Shown: positions 9,954 to 22,765, counted from the first letter of the stretch. The stretch is 64,000 nucleotides of DNA from Ulva prolifera (GCA_023078555.1 CM041198.1:3023354-3087353), one strand, 5' to 3'. Notes: generated by a model not told the origin, from the letters alone. Program-made: numbers and translations.

Positions 9954-12900
9954 AGTATGTATGGTGATATGATCACCAGATCCACAGGACCGGGCCCAAC
10001 ACGGGCCAGTCTTGACGTCCGACCTCTGACGATGCCCTGTACAGAGTACACATACATGCCAAACCAGTCTCAGTGACTCATCCAGTATCCCCTCGATCAG
10101 CAGCTTGTGGCACATGCATCCGGGCATCCGGCGATACCATATGGTGATCCGTGCTACCATAAAACTTACTTGAGAAGGGTGTTGAGAGATCTACTTGAGA
10201 GAATCACTTCGCTGGTACATTGCCACGCGAGCTGGCGCATTCAATCATGCATGGTGCCGCTGTCCAGGCTGAGCTGGCTCTTCAGTCATGCATGTACGCG
10301 CTGCAACGGCAATCGCTGTCTGGCTGATTGTTTGAGTACCATGGGTATATGTCTGCAGAGCCACCAGGCAACTAGTGTATCCAGAGCGATTCCATCGGTG
10401 TACGGAGTTCAATTGTGGCATGTCGGAAGGCATTGCTACACCAGACCACTCTGCCAGCGGCTGCTGCAAGCCTTTGCTGTTCCAGGCCAGAGACCTCCCA
10501 TCGTTTGGAGTCCGAGATCACAATGCCACAGCTACTGCGAAGCTCCAAAGAAACATAAACAAAACATCCACCTCCAGCACAAGGACGGACAGAGGCATCA
10601 GCACCTCATGTAGTGGTGAATGAACTGGGGGTTCATCCCTGCGCCAGGCGTACGCAGCTTGTAGCTGATGATCCTCGCTGGACAGTGACTGATTTGCTTC
10701 AGTCAGTCTGGGAGCTGGGTTCCTCTGCCAGGCTGTGCGCTCCATGCCTGGGCCGAGTCTCTCCTGAGGAGCGATGCCATGGCCTGATGCCCGTTGGTCA
10801 CCTCAGCAGGCACATGCCTGGCTTTTCTGCGCAAGCTCCTGAATCAAGCAGCTAGTGAATCAAGCATCACACTGACTCATGTGTGGCCGCTGCTTGCTGC
10901 TTGCTGGTTGCGCTGGTTTCGCGTTGCTGCTTCTTAGTTTCGCCTTCATCCTTGTAACACACGCGCATGTGTGGCCATGTAGCCCATTCTTTGAACGAAG
11001 GCTCGCACCTGATGGTCACCAGGCTCACACCTTGGTCGCCATTGGGCAACTGCCTTGTAGGCTCCAGGCAACTGCAGAGGTGCAGGCCCACCTGAGCACC
11101 GGCTTGAACTGACCAGCCACTGACGCTCATGCCGGCGTTGCTTTATGTACTGAGAAAATCGTTTGTGAACATTGAATAAATGCCGTCAACGACGGCACAA
11201 TGCACTGCGGTCACGACAAAGGCAGCGCGACGTCGACGCTTGATCTCCACTTCAACAGCAACGCGACCAGAAGCTCCAACGACCGTGCGGAAATGCACAC
11301 GAGAACGAACGCACACGATCAGCGCAAGTTCATTTGCGGCGTGATCCACGTGCATGACGCTGAGAACGGTGACGAGACGAGCACTGCATGGCCTTGTTTC
11401 ACCATAGTTTGACCAGGCTTTCGAGGTGACTGTAGCATGCTACTCGGAATCGCCCTGTGCAAGCAGCTTCAGAAAATTGGTCGAAGGATGCATGGCAACA
11501 TTGTGGAGGCGGCGGGGCGTACACGCCGGCAGGACAGCAGCGCGATACGGAGCCAGGTACCATGGCCAGCTAGCTCGTGACCGCATCTCTTGGCACCCCA
11601 GGAACAGAGCAACCATGCTTGATGATGCCTGCCTGCATCAGTTGGTCTCAGGGCGCACAGGCATGGTGGTCAGGTGCATGGGACAATGTGGCTCCCGGGC
11701 AGGTCAATTCGCACGCATCGGTCAACGCGACACCGTCCAAGCTAGCCAATAATCACAGACACTGGCGCATCGACATCATGCGAGTACCCTCATCTCCTAC
11801 CATGTGTTCTCAGAGCTCCACCGCCGACGTGCCGCGAGAGGTCGCGTTTTGCAGCTCAGTGGAGACATTCCACTCTTGTGTCGGGAGACCTCCCGCCAGA
11901 TACCCGATGGGGAGGTGTTACAGTCGAGCACCCCAGATCGTTTCTATGGACTGATTCATCTGTATCAATGATTCCATGTTGCGTCTTACATCCAATACAT
12001 AGATGAGTCTCATGATTCGACTGACGGTCGAGCTGCTCGTGTACCATGAGCAGATACTATAGTCACCAGAGATGCAGACGGATGTTTTTTTCCTGTCGGA
12101 TCTGTCAATTCGACAGGTCTGTCCTGCCACGAGCTCCGTACCGGCCAAGGTCTCTGTAGAAAGATGATTGACCCAAGGCCCATGACCTGGGCCAGGCCAT
12201 TGCTAGCTCTCAACAGCAGGCCCATGTGAATGTTAGTTCATTCACGGCCTGCAGATATCTTTACCTATCCGCCCAAAGCCCTAGAGATGGAGCCGTGGGC
12301 CTGCAGGGCGCTCCGGGCCATGGAGTTCTTACATTCAACCAGCAACAGGCAATCGGTCAACCTGCCACGCTCATCTTGATTTTGAAACCAGCTGAAATTC
12401 AGTCAGTAGAGTAAAGCTGAATTCGCTTAGCTGTAGGCTCAAGAGGACAGAGGGAGGAGATGGAGCGGAGGAACGCCGGGGCTTCCCGGACAGATGCGTG
12501 CAGCAGACGTGTTGCAGGAGACTTCAGGCAAACTTTGTGGCCGACTTGTGGCAAACGTTGTGGGCGCTGCAAGAATCTGCGAGACTGCAGGAGAGCAGGC
12601 TGTGTGCGGATACGGCCATGTGAGGGGGTGCAGTTTTTGGTCCCTGCTGCCTCTGAACAAACGGATGACTGCGCACCACTACCTTTCCAGCGGCCACACA
12701 ATTATTGCCTATCATGATCTTGTATTTGAAAGCTGAGCCGACACTGGAAAAGCGATTAAAACAAGCACCTGTTCATATGATTTTTGCGGGTGCTGTTGCG
12801 TTGCTGGAAAGGCAGGCTCGCCACCACCGAGGAGCTGCGAGTTGCCAGGATTACCCACAAACAACACAGCATCAGCAATCATGCATACATATGTTCTTAA

Positions 12901-14191
12901 TCTACAGCCACCCGGCCTGCGCTCCTATTCCGCAGGACACCGCACTGCACCATGACACACATGGACGTTGAGACCGCTGCCGGTGCTGTGGCAGCAGGTG
13001 CATGTTGGCAAGGCTACCGTGGCATAACCCCGCACACGAAGCGCCACTAAACCACACCACACGGCAATTTCCGGTCACCGATCATGACCTACTGCTGCCA
13101 TCTTCCAAAACCTCAGCAGCTGTGTGCATTGCGAGTATAGAAAAGAGGCACAATTATGATGCACACGGCAACAGCCGGCCAGCTCAACACCATGGGTGCA
13201 TGGAGGACAGTCCTGCTCCCACGCAACCCTTATTGATACTGTGCATTGAATCGCTGTTGAACAGATGTAGCGAACAATGTTTATCCAGTCATCGCATTGA
13301 GGAACCACACAGGCGCATCGCTGGTGCAGCTAGCTGCTTACAAAGTGTCGATGGATCAGTTTTGCAGCGGCGAGCCTGAGGCACCAGCGCCGTCACCGCT
13401 GCATGCGGTCACAAATGGCGGCCCCCGCCGCAGCAGCGACTGTCCCAAGCCCACATTTACATCACACACTCCAGTCGACTTTGCGCCTGTTTGAGCACCA
13501 TTTGCACTTCAACACGAGTCACGCGGGGTGGGGGGGGGGCCGGGGACGCAGGCGTGCCCAGCACTAGCCTTCGGCAGTGTGCGGGCCTCACCCGGCGGCG
13601 CCGTCCGCCCCATCCAAGTCCCCAAAAAACATTCTACAGACCTCATCCCGAGAACGCATGATATTCTCCACAAACGCCCGGACCCGCCAGATCCGGGCGG
13701 ACACGGTGGCGATGACCATGAAAAGTCGCACCGCCGTTAACAACACCCCCGCAGTTTGCAGGGGCCTTCTGCAGGCCCCCCCTCCACCAAGACCCCCTGT
13801 AGATCTAATATCCGTATTTCAGCTTGGCGACTTCAGTCACTCAAATGTTCTGTCTCCGCGATGGGCCCTTCCCCACTTCTTCATAAAACTACGTGGTTTC
13901 CTGGGCATCAGCTCCTGCGCCGCATTCATGCATGCAGCCGAGGCCCGGCAGATCCTGCCAGCACGCCGGCGCTTCACGGTGTGAACTCGCACACAGCCAC
14001 AAAAGATTCGCCTGACTCCGCGCCCACACAAAACCCCGGCGGGAGCCACTTCTACAGCAGCCCCAGCCCCCAAAATGCCGCCTGCGGCACGCGCTCTGCG
14101 TGCACCCATGCATGCCGCAGCCTCACACGACAGCCCCCGGCGCATCAGGAACCCTGACAGAGGATGCCGGTACGCCAGTAGCGGCGCCCCG
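9954..14191. other. Intergenic, downstream of the SAC1-like gene
   Basis: No gene was identified with confidence. Minus-strand frames near 13590-13740 contain a hydrophobic-basic stretch (LFMVIATVSARIWRVRAFVE) and near 13837-14110 a Cys/Arg-rich stretch, which might be retroelement scraps, but they are interrupted by stops. Nothing else recognisable was seen between about 10 and 13.5 kb. Confidence 0.45.
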
Positions 14192-17100
14192 CTAGGCCAG
14201 TTTCTTTGCGGGCTTGCTGGTGATCGGGGTCTTCTGGGGCGTGGACGGGAACGACGGGTGCGTCGCAAAGCCGCCGATGCGCGGCTGCGCTGGTAGCCAC
14301 GGCTGCACGAGGTCCGGCCGGAGGAGGGGCCGGCAGGTGACCTTGGTGCCGAAGAGGTTGACAACGAAGACGCAGCCGCCCGCGGCCGCGAGCAGCGGGA
14401 GCGTGACGTAGAGGAAGGAGATGCGGCGGCTGTACGGCGCCACGGCCGCGGAGGAGAGCGCGAGGAGGAGGAACGCGACGGCGGCGAGCAGCCACATCGC
14501 GCCGTTCGCGGGGGGCGGCGGCGGCGGCGGGTCCTGAATCGCATACGGGATGAACGCATAAGGCGCGCTGGATTCAACACGGGGATGCGGGCGGCACGGG
14601 CGGTGACCGCCGGGCCGCGCGGGAGCGTGGGAGGGTCTGGGGCAGGTGAGGGAAATGCGTTCGTGGCGGTTGTGTCCCCACATGCATGCACTGCATGCAT
14701 TTTGTGCAAGGAAATTCAGCCAGTGCATGCTACATCGGCGACTCCAACCACTCAACACGTTGAGCAGATGGCTTTTGGATGGCTGCAAACAACCGCATGC
14801 ACCGAAAGACGAGCGCCATGATCGAAATTGGGGGGGAGGGGCTGGGCGGCATGCTAGCCCATACGTCTCTGTGCATCATGCGTGTTTGCTTCTCTCTCTG
14901 CTCTCACAGTGCAGCGAGGGCAGGGCCCAGAGGCCACAGCAGTGTAACTATGCTACTGCAGCTACGGCAGCATCGGCGTACACAACCCGGGTGCATCGGC
15001 ATGCGCCATTGCATTTCACAGCACCACGACAGCGTCTACTACTTCAGTAATCACAGTCAGAGCAGGCAAACACATGGGGGAGGGGGGGGGGGGGGGGGGG
15101 GGTGGGGGGGGGGGGGGGGGAGCATACACGCCGGGGGCGGTAGGCCCCGGACACGAGGTCCAGGGCGTCCTGCTTGTGGCCGTCCTCGAAGTTGTTGAGG
15201 TAGTACCGAACGGCACTCTTCACGCCGTCGTCGAGGAGGCCGAGGGGGGTGCGCTTGCCGGTGCGTGTGAAGCCCGACTTGAGCGCGCCGGTGCCGGCGT
15301 ATTGCCAGCTCAGTGCGTCGCCATGGTCCGCCCAGAGGGTGCGGAATGGGCGCTCCAGCTGCATGTGTGCGTCGGCTGTTGCAGTGGGTGAAGTATCAAG
15401 GGACACAGATGTCATCATTGCTTGGCAGTGGCTGCCAAGCAATGATGACAGTCAGATTATTCTCTACCGGAACCGAACGTTCTAAAGCATTGGGCATCCT
15501 GTAGACACTGCAGGGCTGCAACAGGGGACCTCACTGGCCCACCCCTGAACTACACACAAGCATGTTACCCGGGTATAGCAAGTCATCCGGAGTTGTCAAG
15601 ACGTAATGAGGATATGGCTCAGTGAGGCAACATTCACTGTGCTTCATGGCAGTTGATCCACCGATCAGACAAGTGAGGGTGGATGATGCAGTGATTCAAC
15701 CGTAATGACATGACCACTAATCAGGCATCACCACTCATGGACCACTAATCAGGCATCACCACTCATGGACCATTGGAAGAGTGCGTGCATCTCAAACCTC
15801 AGCCCCGGGAAACGTAGCCATGGAACTGCCCTCCTCACCCATACCTGAGTCACTGCACAAGTGGATGCTAGCCACAGCTGTCTGTGGAAGGCACACTCAG
15901 GTTGTGTATGAGCAGGAACAATATGTGATAGAATAGGACCGATACGTGATAGAATAGGAGCAATATGTGATAGAATAGGACCAATATGTGATAGGATAGG
16001 ACAGGCTCTCCTGGCAGGGCAGCATCAAGCGGGACTCCGAAGAGCAAGGTCAGTGGCACAGATTGGTCCACTTTGTTCCAACAACGAGGTCCCGAGCATA
16101 GTCGAGAGGAGGTCGAGAGGAGGGCTAGATCGGGAACGCGCCTCACCAGACATAGCATCGGCTGCGGCCTGAGGCCCTGAGGGTCCTGTCCCTCAGGCGA
16201 CAGCGAAAACATAGACAGGGTCTAGCGACGGGCTGACAACGAGCACGGGGGGGAGGGAGCCCAGGGACTGCGGGCTGCAGACTTGATCATGCATGATCAA
16301 CACGACCGACTGATCATAGTGCTTGGATCACATTGCCCATCTTACAGGTCTTTGGGTCAATCGACTTTTTTACTGGATTCGCTGTGGGGGGTGACTTGTC
16401 CCACGTGGTGCTCGCATCCCGGTCACCATGTATCACACAGCTCCTCCAGATTTGTCAATGTCCGATCACAAAGTTGCGGCTCGTCGCTCATATCAAATAC
16501 TACATCAAACATTTCTACATTCGCATACCTGTACAAGAACACCGGTACATATGAATTTTGACGGGGGGGGGGGGGGGGGGGGGGAACAGTAAACTAGAAT
16601 TTACTCAGCCGGATCATTAAGAGGACATTGACAGGGGTGTGTGTGCTTCAACGGCTCAGGGTGGGGGCAAGCAGGGGCGCGCACGTCCGGGAGGGACGCC
16701 GCGAGGCTGCCGCCGGCGTCCAGCAGGAGGAGGTCGGAGAGCAGCGCCTCGAGGGCGCGGCGGCCGAGCAGCGCCTGCACGACGTTCGTGCGGTCGAGGC
16801 AGTCGATGCAGTTCGTGCGCACGACGCCGTTCTGCTTCGAGCGCACGCGGCCGAGCTCGCCGCGCGTGCGCAGGCTGCCGTGCGCCGCCACCGCCGGCGC
16901 GATCGCGGCCCACAGCTTGCTCAGGTTCCTGCACGCACCCCGCGGCGCAGTCGCACACGGCACACGGCACACGGCACACGGCACACGGCACGGCCCGGCG
17001 ACGCGTGGGCACACCAAAACACGGCGGCACACGACAGGCGAACGTCCGGGCCACATGTCTGCACAACTTGAAAGATCAACAGCGCTCAGCACGGAGGCGC

Positions 17101-20054
17101 ACTTGTAGTTCGTTGCGCCGCACTCCTTGTGGAAGTCAAAGGTGGTGATGGTGAAGGGGACCTCGGAGGGCAGCGCGGAGACGGCGGCGGCGAACGCCGC
17201 GCTGAGCTTGCCCTCCGTGCCGTGGCTGTTCACGAGGTTCACCGCGGCGACGGCGCCGTAGCGCGCGGTGATCAGGCGGGCGTGCGTGTAGAAGGGCGCG
17301 CGGGAGTACTTGTTCACGTTCGGCAGGTCCGTCGGGGGCTTGTACTTCGTGTTGGGCACCTGCGCACACCCCCCGCTTCGGCCCCTCCCGATGCCGTGCA
17401 CAAAGCGCCATGCCGACCACATGGGTGCGAGCGGAGATGGTGGCGGAGTGTGAGCATGCCTGCATGTGCACAGGCCGGCGGGCCCCAGACATCTGAGCGT
17501 CGATGTTCAGCTCTGGGGCGCCAGGCCGGCATGCTGGCGGGGGGGTGGCACGCTGGGGCGCCAGCGCCCGGCCGGGATGTGAAGCACGGCGCTGCGGAGG
17601 CGTCCCGGTCTGAGAGCATGAGGCCCGCGAACCGAGACAAGGGGACGTCGCCTGCGCCTCGGGGCAGATGTTGCAGCGTCATGATGGACGGGGAAAGGAA
17701 GGTACGTGGGTGTCTGAAAAAAAATAAAAAAAATCAGGAACTACGTGCCCCCCCCCCCCCCGAGGGCGCGATATGTGGGCTGGCCGAGTCGGCCGCGGCT
17801 GCAGGAAGCAGGGTGGAAGAGGGGCGAGGTGCATGCGCCGTCGGCGTCCTCTGCCGCAGCCGCTGGGGATTGGCTCGCTGCATGTGGTACAAGGGCAAAG
17901 CCGGCGAGGCTGTCCAGCTTATACATGCGGCAGCTGCGCTGTACCCACTGCGCGCAAGCAGCACTGTGCCACAGGTGGACCTGGGGCCACTGAGGGGGAG
18001 CAGCTGGGTAGCGATGATCCACAAGCACCCATGCACGGCATGCACCGGAGACGACCCCGCGCACCGCAAGCATGTCAAGTAAACTTGTATTTCCTTGAGC
18101 CAGATCCTGAAAGGACATTGACAACTCCGAATCAACGGGACCACATATGCCACACATGCATCTGAGATGCTGCTGTTCTGGCACATGGTGAAGGGAAACG
18201 CGCATGCGGGCGAGGTGCGGCGCACCTGCGACCACGCGAGCGGGATGCTCCCGCGGACCTGCACCATCGCCGCGACCTCCCCCGACGCCGTCTCGACGAT
18301 CTGCTCGGTCTCGACAAAGTTGGCGACGCTGCCGGCGGCGTCCGCGCCGCGGCGCCAGTGGCGCGTGCCGCAGCGGCGCACGGCGCGCCGCGCGATCAGG
18401 GTCACCGTCACGCGGTCCTTCTTCACGCCCGCCTGGATCGGGGCGTCCCTGATCTGTTTGACAAAGCCGAGGATGCAGGGCATGATGAAGCGGTGAGCCT
18501 CTGCGTCTGCAGGCGCCCACAGTCGATGGTGTCAGGTGGGACAGGGGCGCACGGGGCGGGTGGACTGAATGTGTGGCTACGGCGTATGCGCTCGTACGGC
18601 ACACGCATGGGTCTGACCTGCAAATGTGATGCTGCCACGGGTGTCTGGGACCGGTGGGTGGACTGGCTGTGGCAGCTGATGGTGTGACATGCTGAAGTGC
18701 GTTCAGACGTTCAGCCACAGAGCAGTCTGGTGCAGCCACAGAGTAGTCTGGTGCAGCTAGCTACTGCATGGCTGCCTCCGGGTGCATGCGTGCTGTCGCG
18801 TGGGTGGGTCGGGCTGCGCTCACTGAGACAGAGCTCGGAGACCGCTCAGGATGCAAGCGTGCATGTCAGTCTTGACGAGAAAGAGGTCAGCTGGCTTCGA
18901 AGCGGCGGACAGGAACTATGGACCACTGGCTTGCCCTGTATGTTTTGTACTGGGTTCGCGATTCTGTGTCGCCTGAATGAATTGCATAAGTGCACGCAAG
19001 ACGTGCAATGCAAGGGACCACTTCGAACACAAGAGGCCACCAGCGCGTGAACAGACGGTTTAACGAGGAGCTCGTACCACGGAGAGGAGAGCTGATTGCT
19101 CCGTTCCACCATAGTTCCTCTATCGAATTCTTCCAGAGTGCCTGATTGTGGTCCATGGCGAGGTGCTGTTGGACAGTTGTGGTGATGTTGGAGGTGTAGG
19201 AAAAGTACAGGCCGGCTGCTCCGGACAGCGGGTCCATGGCCTGTTGAAACAGCTTGAATAGCCTGCAGAAGGAAAGGCTGTTCGTGCCTTCGCGACCGAC
19301 ACAGAATGAACACGAACGTCAAGCAGAACATGTCGATCGAGTCTGGTAGAGAGCACTGCCGTGACAGACCTTACATCTCCAGCGTCAGTCGGAGCCTTCC
19401 CGTTTGAAGATAATACTGCTGTGCTCTTGACTTTGTAGATCGGCTCCCCGTTGAAAACAGCGGCCTCCTCGGCAGATGTGACAACAGCGACAACGGAGCA
19501 CGTCCGCAAGTCCTGGACGCCCAGAATCGCATGCACAGCCATATAGTCTGTGCTTAGGTCGATGGATTTGTCAGCCACTTTCACTGTTCCTGCACTCCAT
19601 CGCGGCGAATGCACGACACGAGTGTGTTGGCACTGCACCTGTGGGCGACATCAAACTAGAGAACGTAACGGCAGAAGGATCGCTCTGAGTACCTCCCTGT
19701 GGGCACGCTCGTATGACTGCATATATATCTCGCGGAAAGCTCTGCCTTGTATAGTGCACTACCGTGCATAAGTTGTGCAGCACAGTGACCAATCAGTGCC
19801 GCGATTCCCGATTGCTGGACATGTTCGTGACAAGCGAAGCCTTTGTCTGACAATTTTCAGCGTTGGGGCTTCCAAATCAACGTCACCGGTGTGAAAACTG
19901 GCAGTTCCGACGCACCGCGCTGAAGATCCACCAGCAGGCAATTTCCACTGCGGTACTTCATGTAATACGGCTGCGCAAGGAACATGCTGCCGTGTACACG
20001 TACACGAAGGCAGTTGTAGGGCAGGTTGGGATCATCTTGCAGCTTTGACCCCAT
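14192..20054 (-). CDS. SAC1: SAC1-like phosphoinositide phosphatase
   Basis: Eight exons join in one frame of about 632 codons: 20054-19916, 19589-19370, 19262-19078, 18506-18226, 17359-17103, 16928-16685, 15358-15128 and 14533-14192 (TAG). The family removes phosphate from phosphatidylinositol 4-phosphate at ER/Golgi membranes. The SAC domain is recognisable by [24 protein letters not shown] and the catalytic CX5R motif in [12 protein letters not shown] near residue 400, followed by [19 protein letters not shown]. The last exon carries two hydrophobic segments and ends KKLA, which fits a dilysine ER-retrieval signal. Length matches Sac1 proteins (about 590-620). Exon 2 has a stronger-looking donor (GTAAGG, 4 bp upstream), but only the GTCTGT donor keeps the frame into exon 3. 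The start at 20054 is the second in-frame Met (a GTG/ATG region lies upstream), so the N-terminus is uncertain. Exons 4-8 are much more GC-rich than exons 1-3. Confidence 0.9.
15082..15120. repeat. G tract (C tract in sense) next to the SAC1 intron 7 donor
   Basis: A 39-bp G run with one T (15103). On the sense strand of the SAC1-like gene it is a C tract that starts a few bases after the 5' splice site (GTATGCT at 15127). Confidence 0.85.
15410..15450. repeat. Perfect 18-bp hairpin in SAC1 intron 6
   Basis: TGTCATCATTGCTTGGCA (15410-15427) and its exact reverse complement (15433-15450) flank a 5-nt loop. It lies about 50 bp from the exon 7 acceptor. Confidence 0.85.
15710..15770. repeat. 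Two-copy direct repeat in SAC1 intron 6
   Basis: A unit of about 29 bp containing CCACTAATCAGGCATCACCA is repeated head to tail, followed by a partial GGACCATTGG start of a third. Confidence 0.75.
15917..16000. repeat. 21-bp minisatellite, four copies
   Basis: Four consecutive 21-bp units of the type CAATATGTGATAGAATAGG at 15917, 15938, 15959 and 15980, with a few substitutions, inside SAC1 intron 6. Confidence 0.9.
16563..16633. repeat. G tract plus GAGCC repeat copy 2 in SAC1 intron 6
   Basis: A 22-bp G run (16563-16584) directly adjoins a GTAAAC...TTACTCAGCCGGATCATTAAGAGGACATTGACA copy of the dispersed repeat (16589-16633, plus strand, thus antisense to the host gene). The repeat ends about 50 bp from the exon 6 donor. 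Confidence 0.7.
17748..17762. repeat. C run in SAC1 intron 4
   Basis: A run of about 15 C on the plus strand (G on the gene's sense strand) between exons 4 and 5. It is the one intronic homopolymer seen with opposite strand polarity. A short tail motif lies close by (17886-17912). Confidence 0.6.
18074..18123 (+). repeat. GAGCC repeat copy 3, in SAC1 intron 4
   Basis: GTCAAGTAAACTTG...TTGAGCCAGATCCTGAAAGGACATTGACA, antisense to the host gene, about 100 bp from the exon 4 donor. A short dispersed tail motif on the minus strand lies at 17886-17912 in the same intron. Confidence 0.65.
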
Positions 20055-20074
20055 GGTGCTGGTTCGGTTTGACG

Positions 20075-20266
20075 TTACTGCTTGCCGTCTCCGAACCAAA
20101 TCTGCCCAGTCGTCTGGCGAGTTTCTATATCTAGTTCTTCAACAGTAGATAGGGTGTCAGTAGGTGCCCGTCGAGATTTGGAAGCATGCCAATGCGCAAT
20201 TCCAGCTGCTGCTACTGCTGCACACGCCAGCCCAACGATCTGCAGTGACTTACTCCGAGAAGACAT
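20075..20266 (-). CDS. 63-codon ORF just upstream of the SAC1-like start, possible uORF
   Basis: An ATG-initiated frame of 63 codons ends 21 nt before the chosen SAC1-like ATG on the same strand. It has a basic N-terminus, a hydrophobic stretch (LQIVGLACAAVAAAGIAHW, about residues 8-26) and an acidic/polar tail. It resembles no family I know. It may be an upstream ORF in the SAC1 leader, a small membrane protein, or chance; a GTAAGT near its 5' end also allows a leader intron that would remove it. Confidence 0.25.
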   Translation of the reverse strand: MSSRSKSLQIVGLACAAVAAAGIAHWHASKSRRAPTDTLSTVEELDIETRQTTGQIWFGDGKQ

Positions 20267-22395
20267 GCCAAAGAAAAAATAGTTCTTTAGATATGCTTAC
20301 ATGAAGCCTGTGGTTTCAAACATGCCATGGCATGTCATATCTGGATATGCACCTGTCAGATTCACGAGCACGGGCCATGAAAGGTCCCCCCACGCCACCG
20401 TCGTCACGGAAGTAAATACCCTCTGGGTTTAACCCACGAAATGACACGAGACCTTCCGATGAATTCCGTAGCGGTCTGCATGAGGCCCGATGCAACCCTT
20501 CATCGAAGGATCCCTGCACCGCAGCACTTGAGATGCACTGGCGCACGGTAGCGTCACCTCACCGTGATCAACTGCCAACGATTTCCGCAATTTCAGGCGA
20601 TAGTGTGTTTCGATTGTATAAAATCACTGTCCGTCGATGGAGCGTACGTTCATGCATGAGCGAAGATTGGTTTGAGTGGCTGCCAGGCAACGCCATCTCT
20701 CGTCCGTTGCACCAGGTGTAGGGTACCCCTTCATCATGCCGGCCGCAGCGGTAGAGGAAGCAGTACAGACAGGTACAGATTGTCCTCGCGAACATGCAAG
20801 CGCACATGCCTTGCCTGACCTGATCAGAACACGGCTACATAGCATCTCTGCGTTCGTGCACGCGCTGTGTCTCTCAACGACCCGAAGAACGCAGGCGGGG
20901 ACGCTGCTCAGGAACACCTCTGGTAGCAGTTGCATCTGCGATGATAGAATTAGCCACTGCGACATCCATCACAGATCACCCATATGCTTCATTTTTGTTC
21001 GTGCCGTGGTGGAGGTGTATGGCACCACGCACACATTGACTGGATCCACATCGGCACAGCCAGAGCTTATGGCACACTCAGGCCCGCCAGCATTCATTCA
21101 TGGCTGGAGACATCCCTTCCGTCGTTATCAGAGCTGATAATTTGTAGCTAATCGCAGCTGTCACGATTCCCCATCCCATATTGCACTAAGGCCGTGTTAA
21201 CATCAGGCAATTGGCGAGCCTCTGACCAGTACAGCAGACTAGCCGGCTCACGGGCTTTTGGTCGATAGTCACTGCTGATTAGCTATCGGCGACTACAAGC
21301 TGACATGTGCGCCCCCATGCAGCTGGGGCAGTCATCGGGACAGTGGCGCTGACAGCAGCTGTGTTTGTCGGTGTCAGCTTTTTCGAGCTCAAGAAGTGCG
21401 CTTCCTCTTCCTCTGGCCACTTGCGCATGTGGAACACCACGTGCAGCCACATGAGTCTAGTCTTGTCGTGAGCCATCGTCCCAGGGCACTGTTTGTGTCT
21501 TTGTCTGTACGTGCCTGCTGCCTTGCTATCTGACTGACTCAACACGAGCCATCCTCTGGCAGCATTACCACAACCTCAACACTCCAGTTGCAATAGCAGC
21601 AGCTCAAGTCATCGGGGCTGCAATCGACCGAAAACCTGGCCAAACCCAAGGCACAGTCGGCCAACCTCTGGTTGGGTTTGCAGCAGCCTAGTTGACTGAT
21701 GCAGGCATGCAAGCAGTGTCCACGCCGTTGTTCTCGTGCCAGTGAGTCGTGCAGGACCATACAGCATGGTCAAGCAGTACAGCCAGGCTGATGCTGCCAC
21801 GTGTGCATCTCGACTGTCTGATGTTTACCTTCCATCGAACAGGTCTGCTATATTGAGGGCCTTCTCGTATCCGGCCATCCAAAGCTGTGACAGTCTCTCA
21901 GAAGAGGCAGTGGTTGTATCACACTGGGTGCCAAAGTGAATTCAGAGTTGCATTGAGTTGATCGGAGCATGCACATGCCTGGCCTGCTTAGGCAGCATGA
22001 GCAGCGCCTGAAGGCAGCTAGCCCACAAGTACAGTTTTGCAGCTGTGCATTTGTTTGTGGGTGCTCAGCCCGGTGCCGGCAGCAGCGCCCAGCCATGTCT
22101 CATTTCTGCTAGCTTCATCGCACCTCTAGTACCTCTAGTGATCTGCATCTCCGGTACCTCTAGTGATCTGCATCTCCGGTGACGTGCCAGTGATCTGTGC
22201 TGCTGCGAGGATGTCCTCGCAGCTTCAAAATTGCTCGGAGAGTGTCCTTGCAGCTGCCTGTCCCTGTGCCCTTGTTTATATCATCTGTATGCATGATTTA
22301 AATAGCCCTGCGTCCATGTCAGTAGTAACACAGCCACTGCAGCCATCCCGACAACCGCCATGTAACCATTCTGGTCAATCGGCTGCCAGCTGCAG
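20267..22395. other. Intergenic, weak coding hints at the right end
   Basis: Nothing recognisable between 20.3 and 21.5 kb. Around 21590-21920 plus-strand frames (for example VAIAAAQVIGAAIDRKPGQ, then RAGPYSMVKQYSQADAATC) look compositionally coding and could belong to the candidate gene that follows, but no splice set was established. A 25-bp direct repeat (unit GTACCTCTAGTGATCTGCAT plus CTCCG) occupies 22129-22178. Confidence 0.4.
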
Positions 22396-22492
22396 GAAGG
22401 TGGATGGGCAGCTGGAACGAGGAGAGGACCCATACCGCTTCCAGGTGGATAAGCCAGAGGATGAGATGACCAAGCCCACCCGCAGTGCAAAG
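22396..22492 (+). CDS. Candidate internal exon of an unidentified gene
   Basis: A 97-bp open stretch lies between a good acceptor (CTGCAG) and donor (AAG|GTGTGT). It encodes a charged sequence with QLERGEDPYRFQVDKPEDEM. The protein is not recognised. It may belong with the terminal exon at 23807-24058, but the intervening joins were not resolved; a WD-like stretch VPLWIATSTGSVHV lies in between at about 22558-22600. Confidence 0.3.
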
Positions 22493-22663
22493 GTGTGTGT
22501 CCTGAGCTGGAACTGGAGCTGTTCCTGAGCTGGAACACTGGAACAGCATGCAGTGAAGTGCCACTGTGGATTGCCACTTCCACTGGCTCAGTACATGTAG
22601 AATTACCTTGGTTCACTTACTGTGGCTCACTCATCGCTTGTCTGGGAGTTGAGCCGCCCTCCC

Positions 22664-22765
22664 CAGCGTCGGGTCATCGGGCCCGATCATATTGAACACA
22701 TCCGAATATTGAGGTCTGCAATGTGAATGGCAGCCTTGAACTCGCCGCAAAGGGACACGACTCTG
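22664..22765 (+). mobile_element. hAT-like miniature element, copy 1 (102 bp, degenerate)
   Basis: Begins CAGCGTCGGGTC and ends GACACGACTCTG. The flanks GCCCTCCC (22656-22663) and GCCCTTCC (22766-22773) match at 7 of 8 positions, as expected for an old 8-bp target duplication. The core CGGGCCCGAT...TCCGAATATTGAGGTCT matches the other copies. Confidence 0.85.

Noticed and set aside
15917-16000. Possible CRISPR-like array
   Set aside because: It is a contiguous 21-bp minisatellite without spacers, in a eukaryotic intron.
16285-16300. TGATCATGCATGATCA palindrome as an operator
   Set aside because: It is a single 16-bp palindrome inside a SAC1 intron with no context for a regulatory role.
17129-18082. 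317-codon plus-strand frame
   Set aside because: It is antisense to SAC1 exons 4-5 and crosses their introns; GC-rich exons often leave the complementary frame open.
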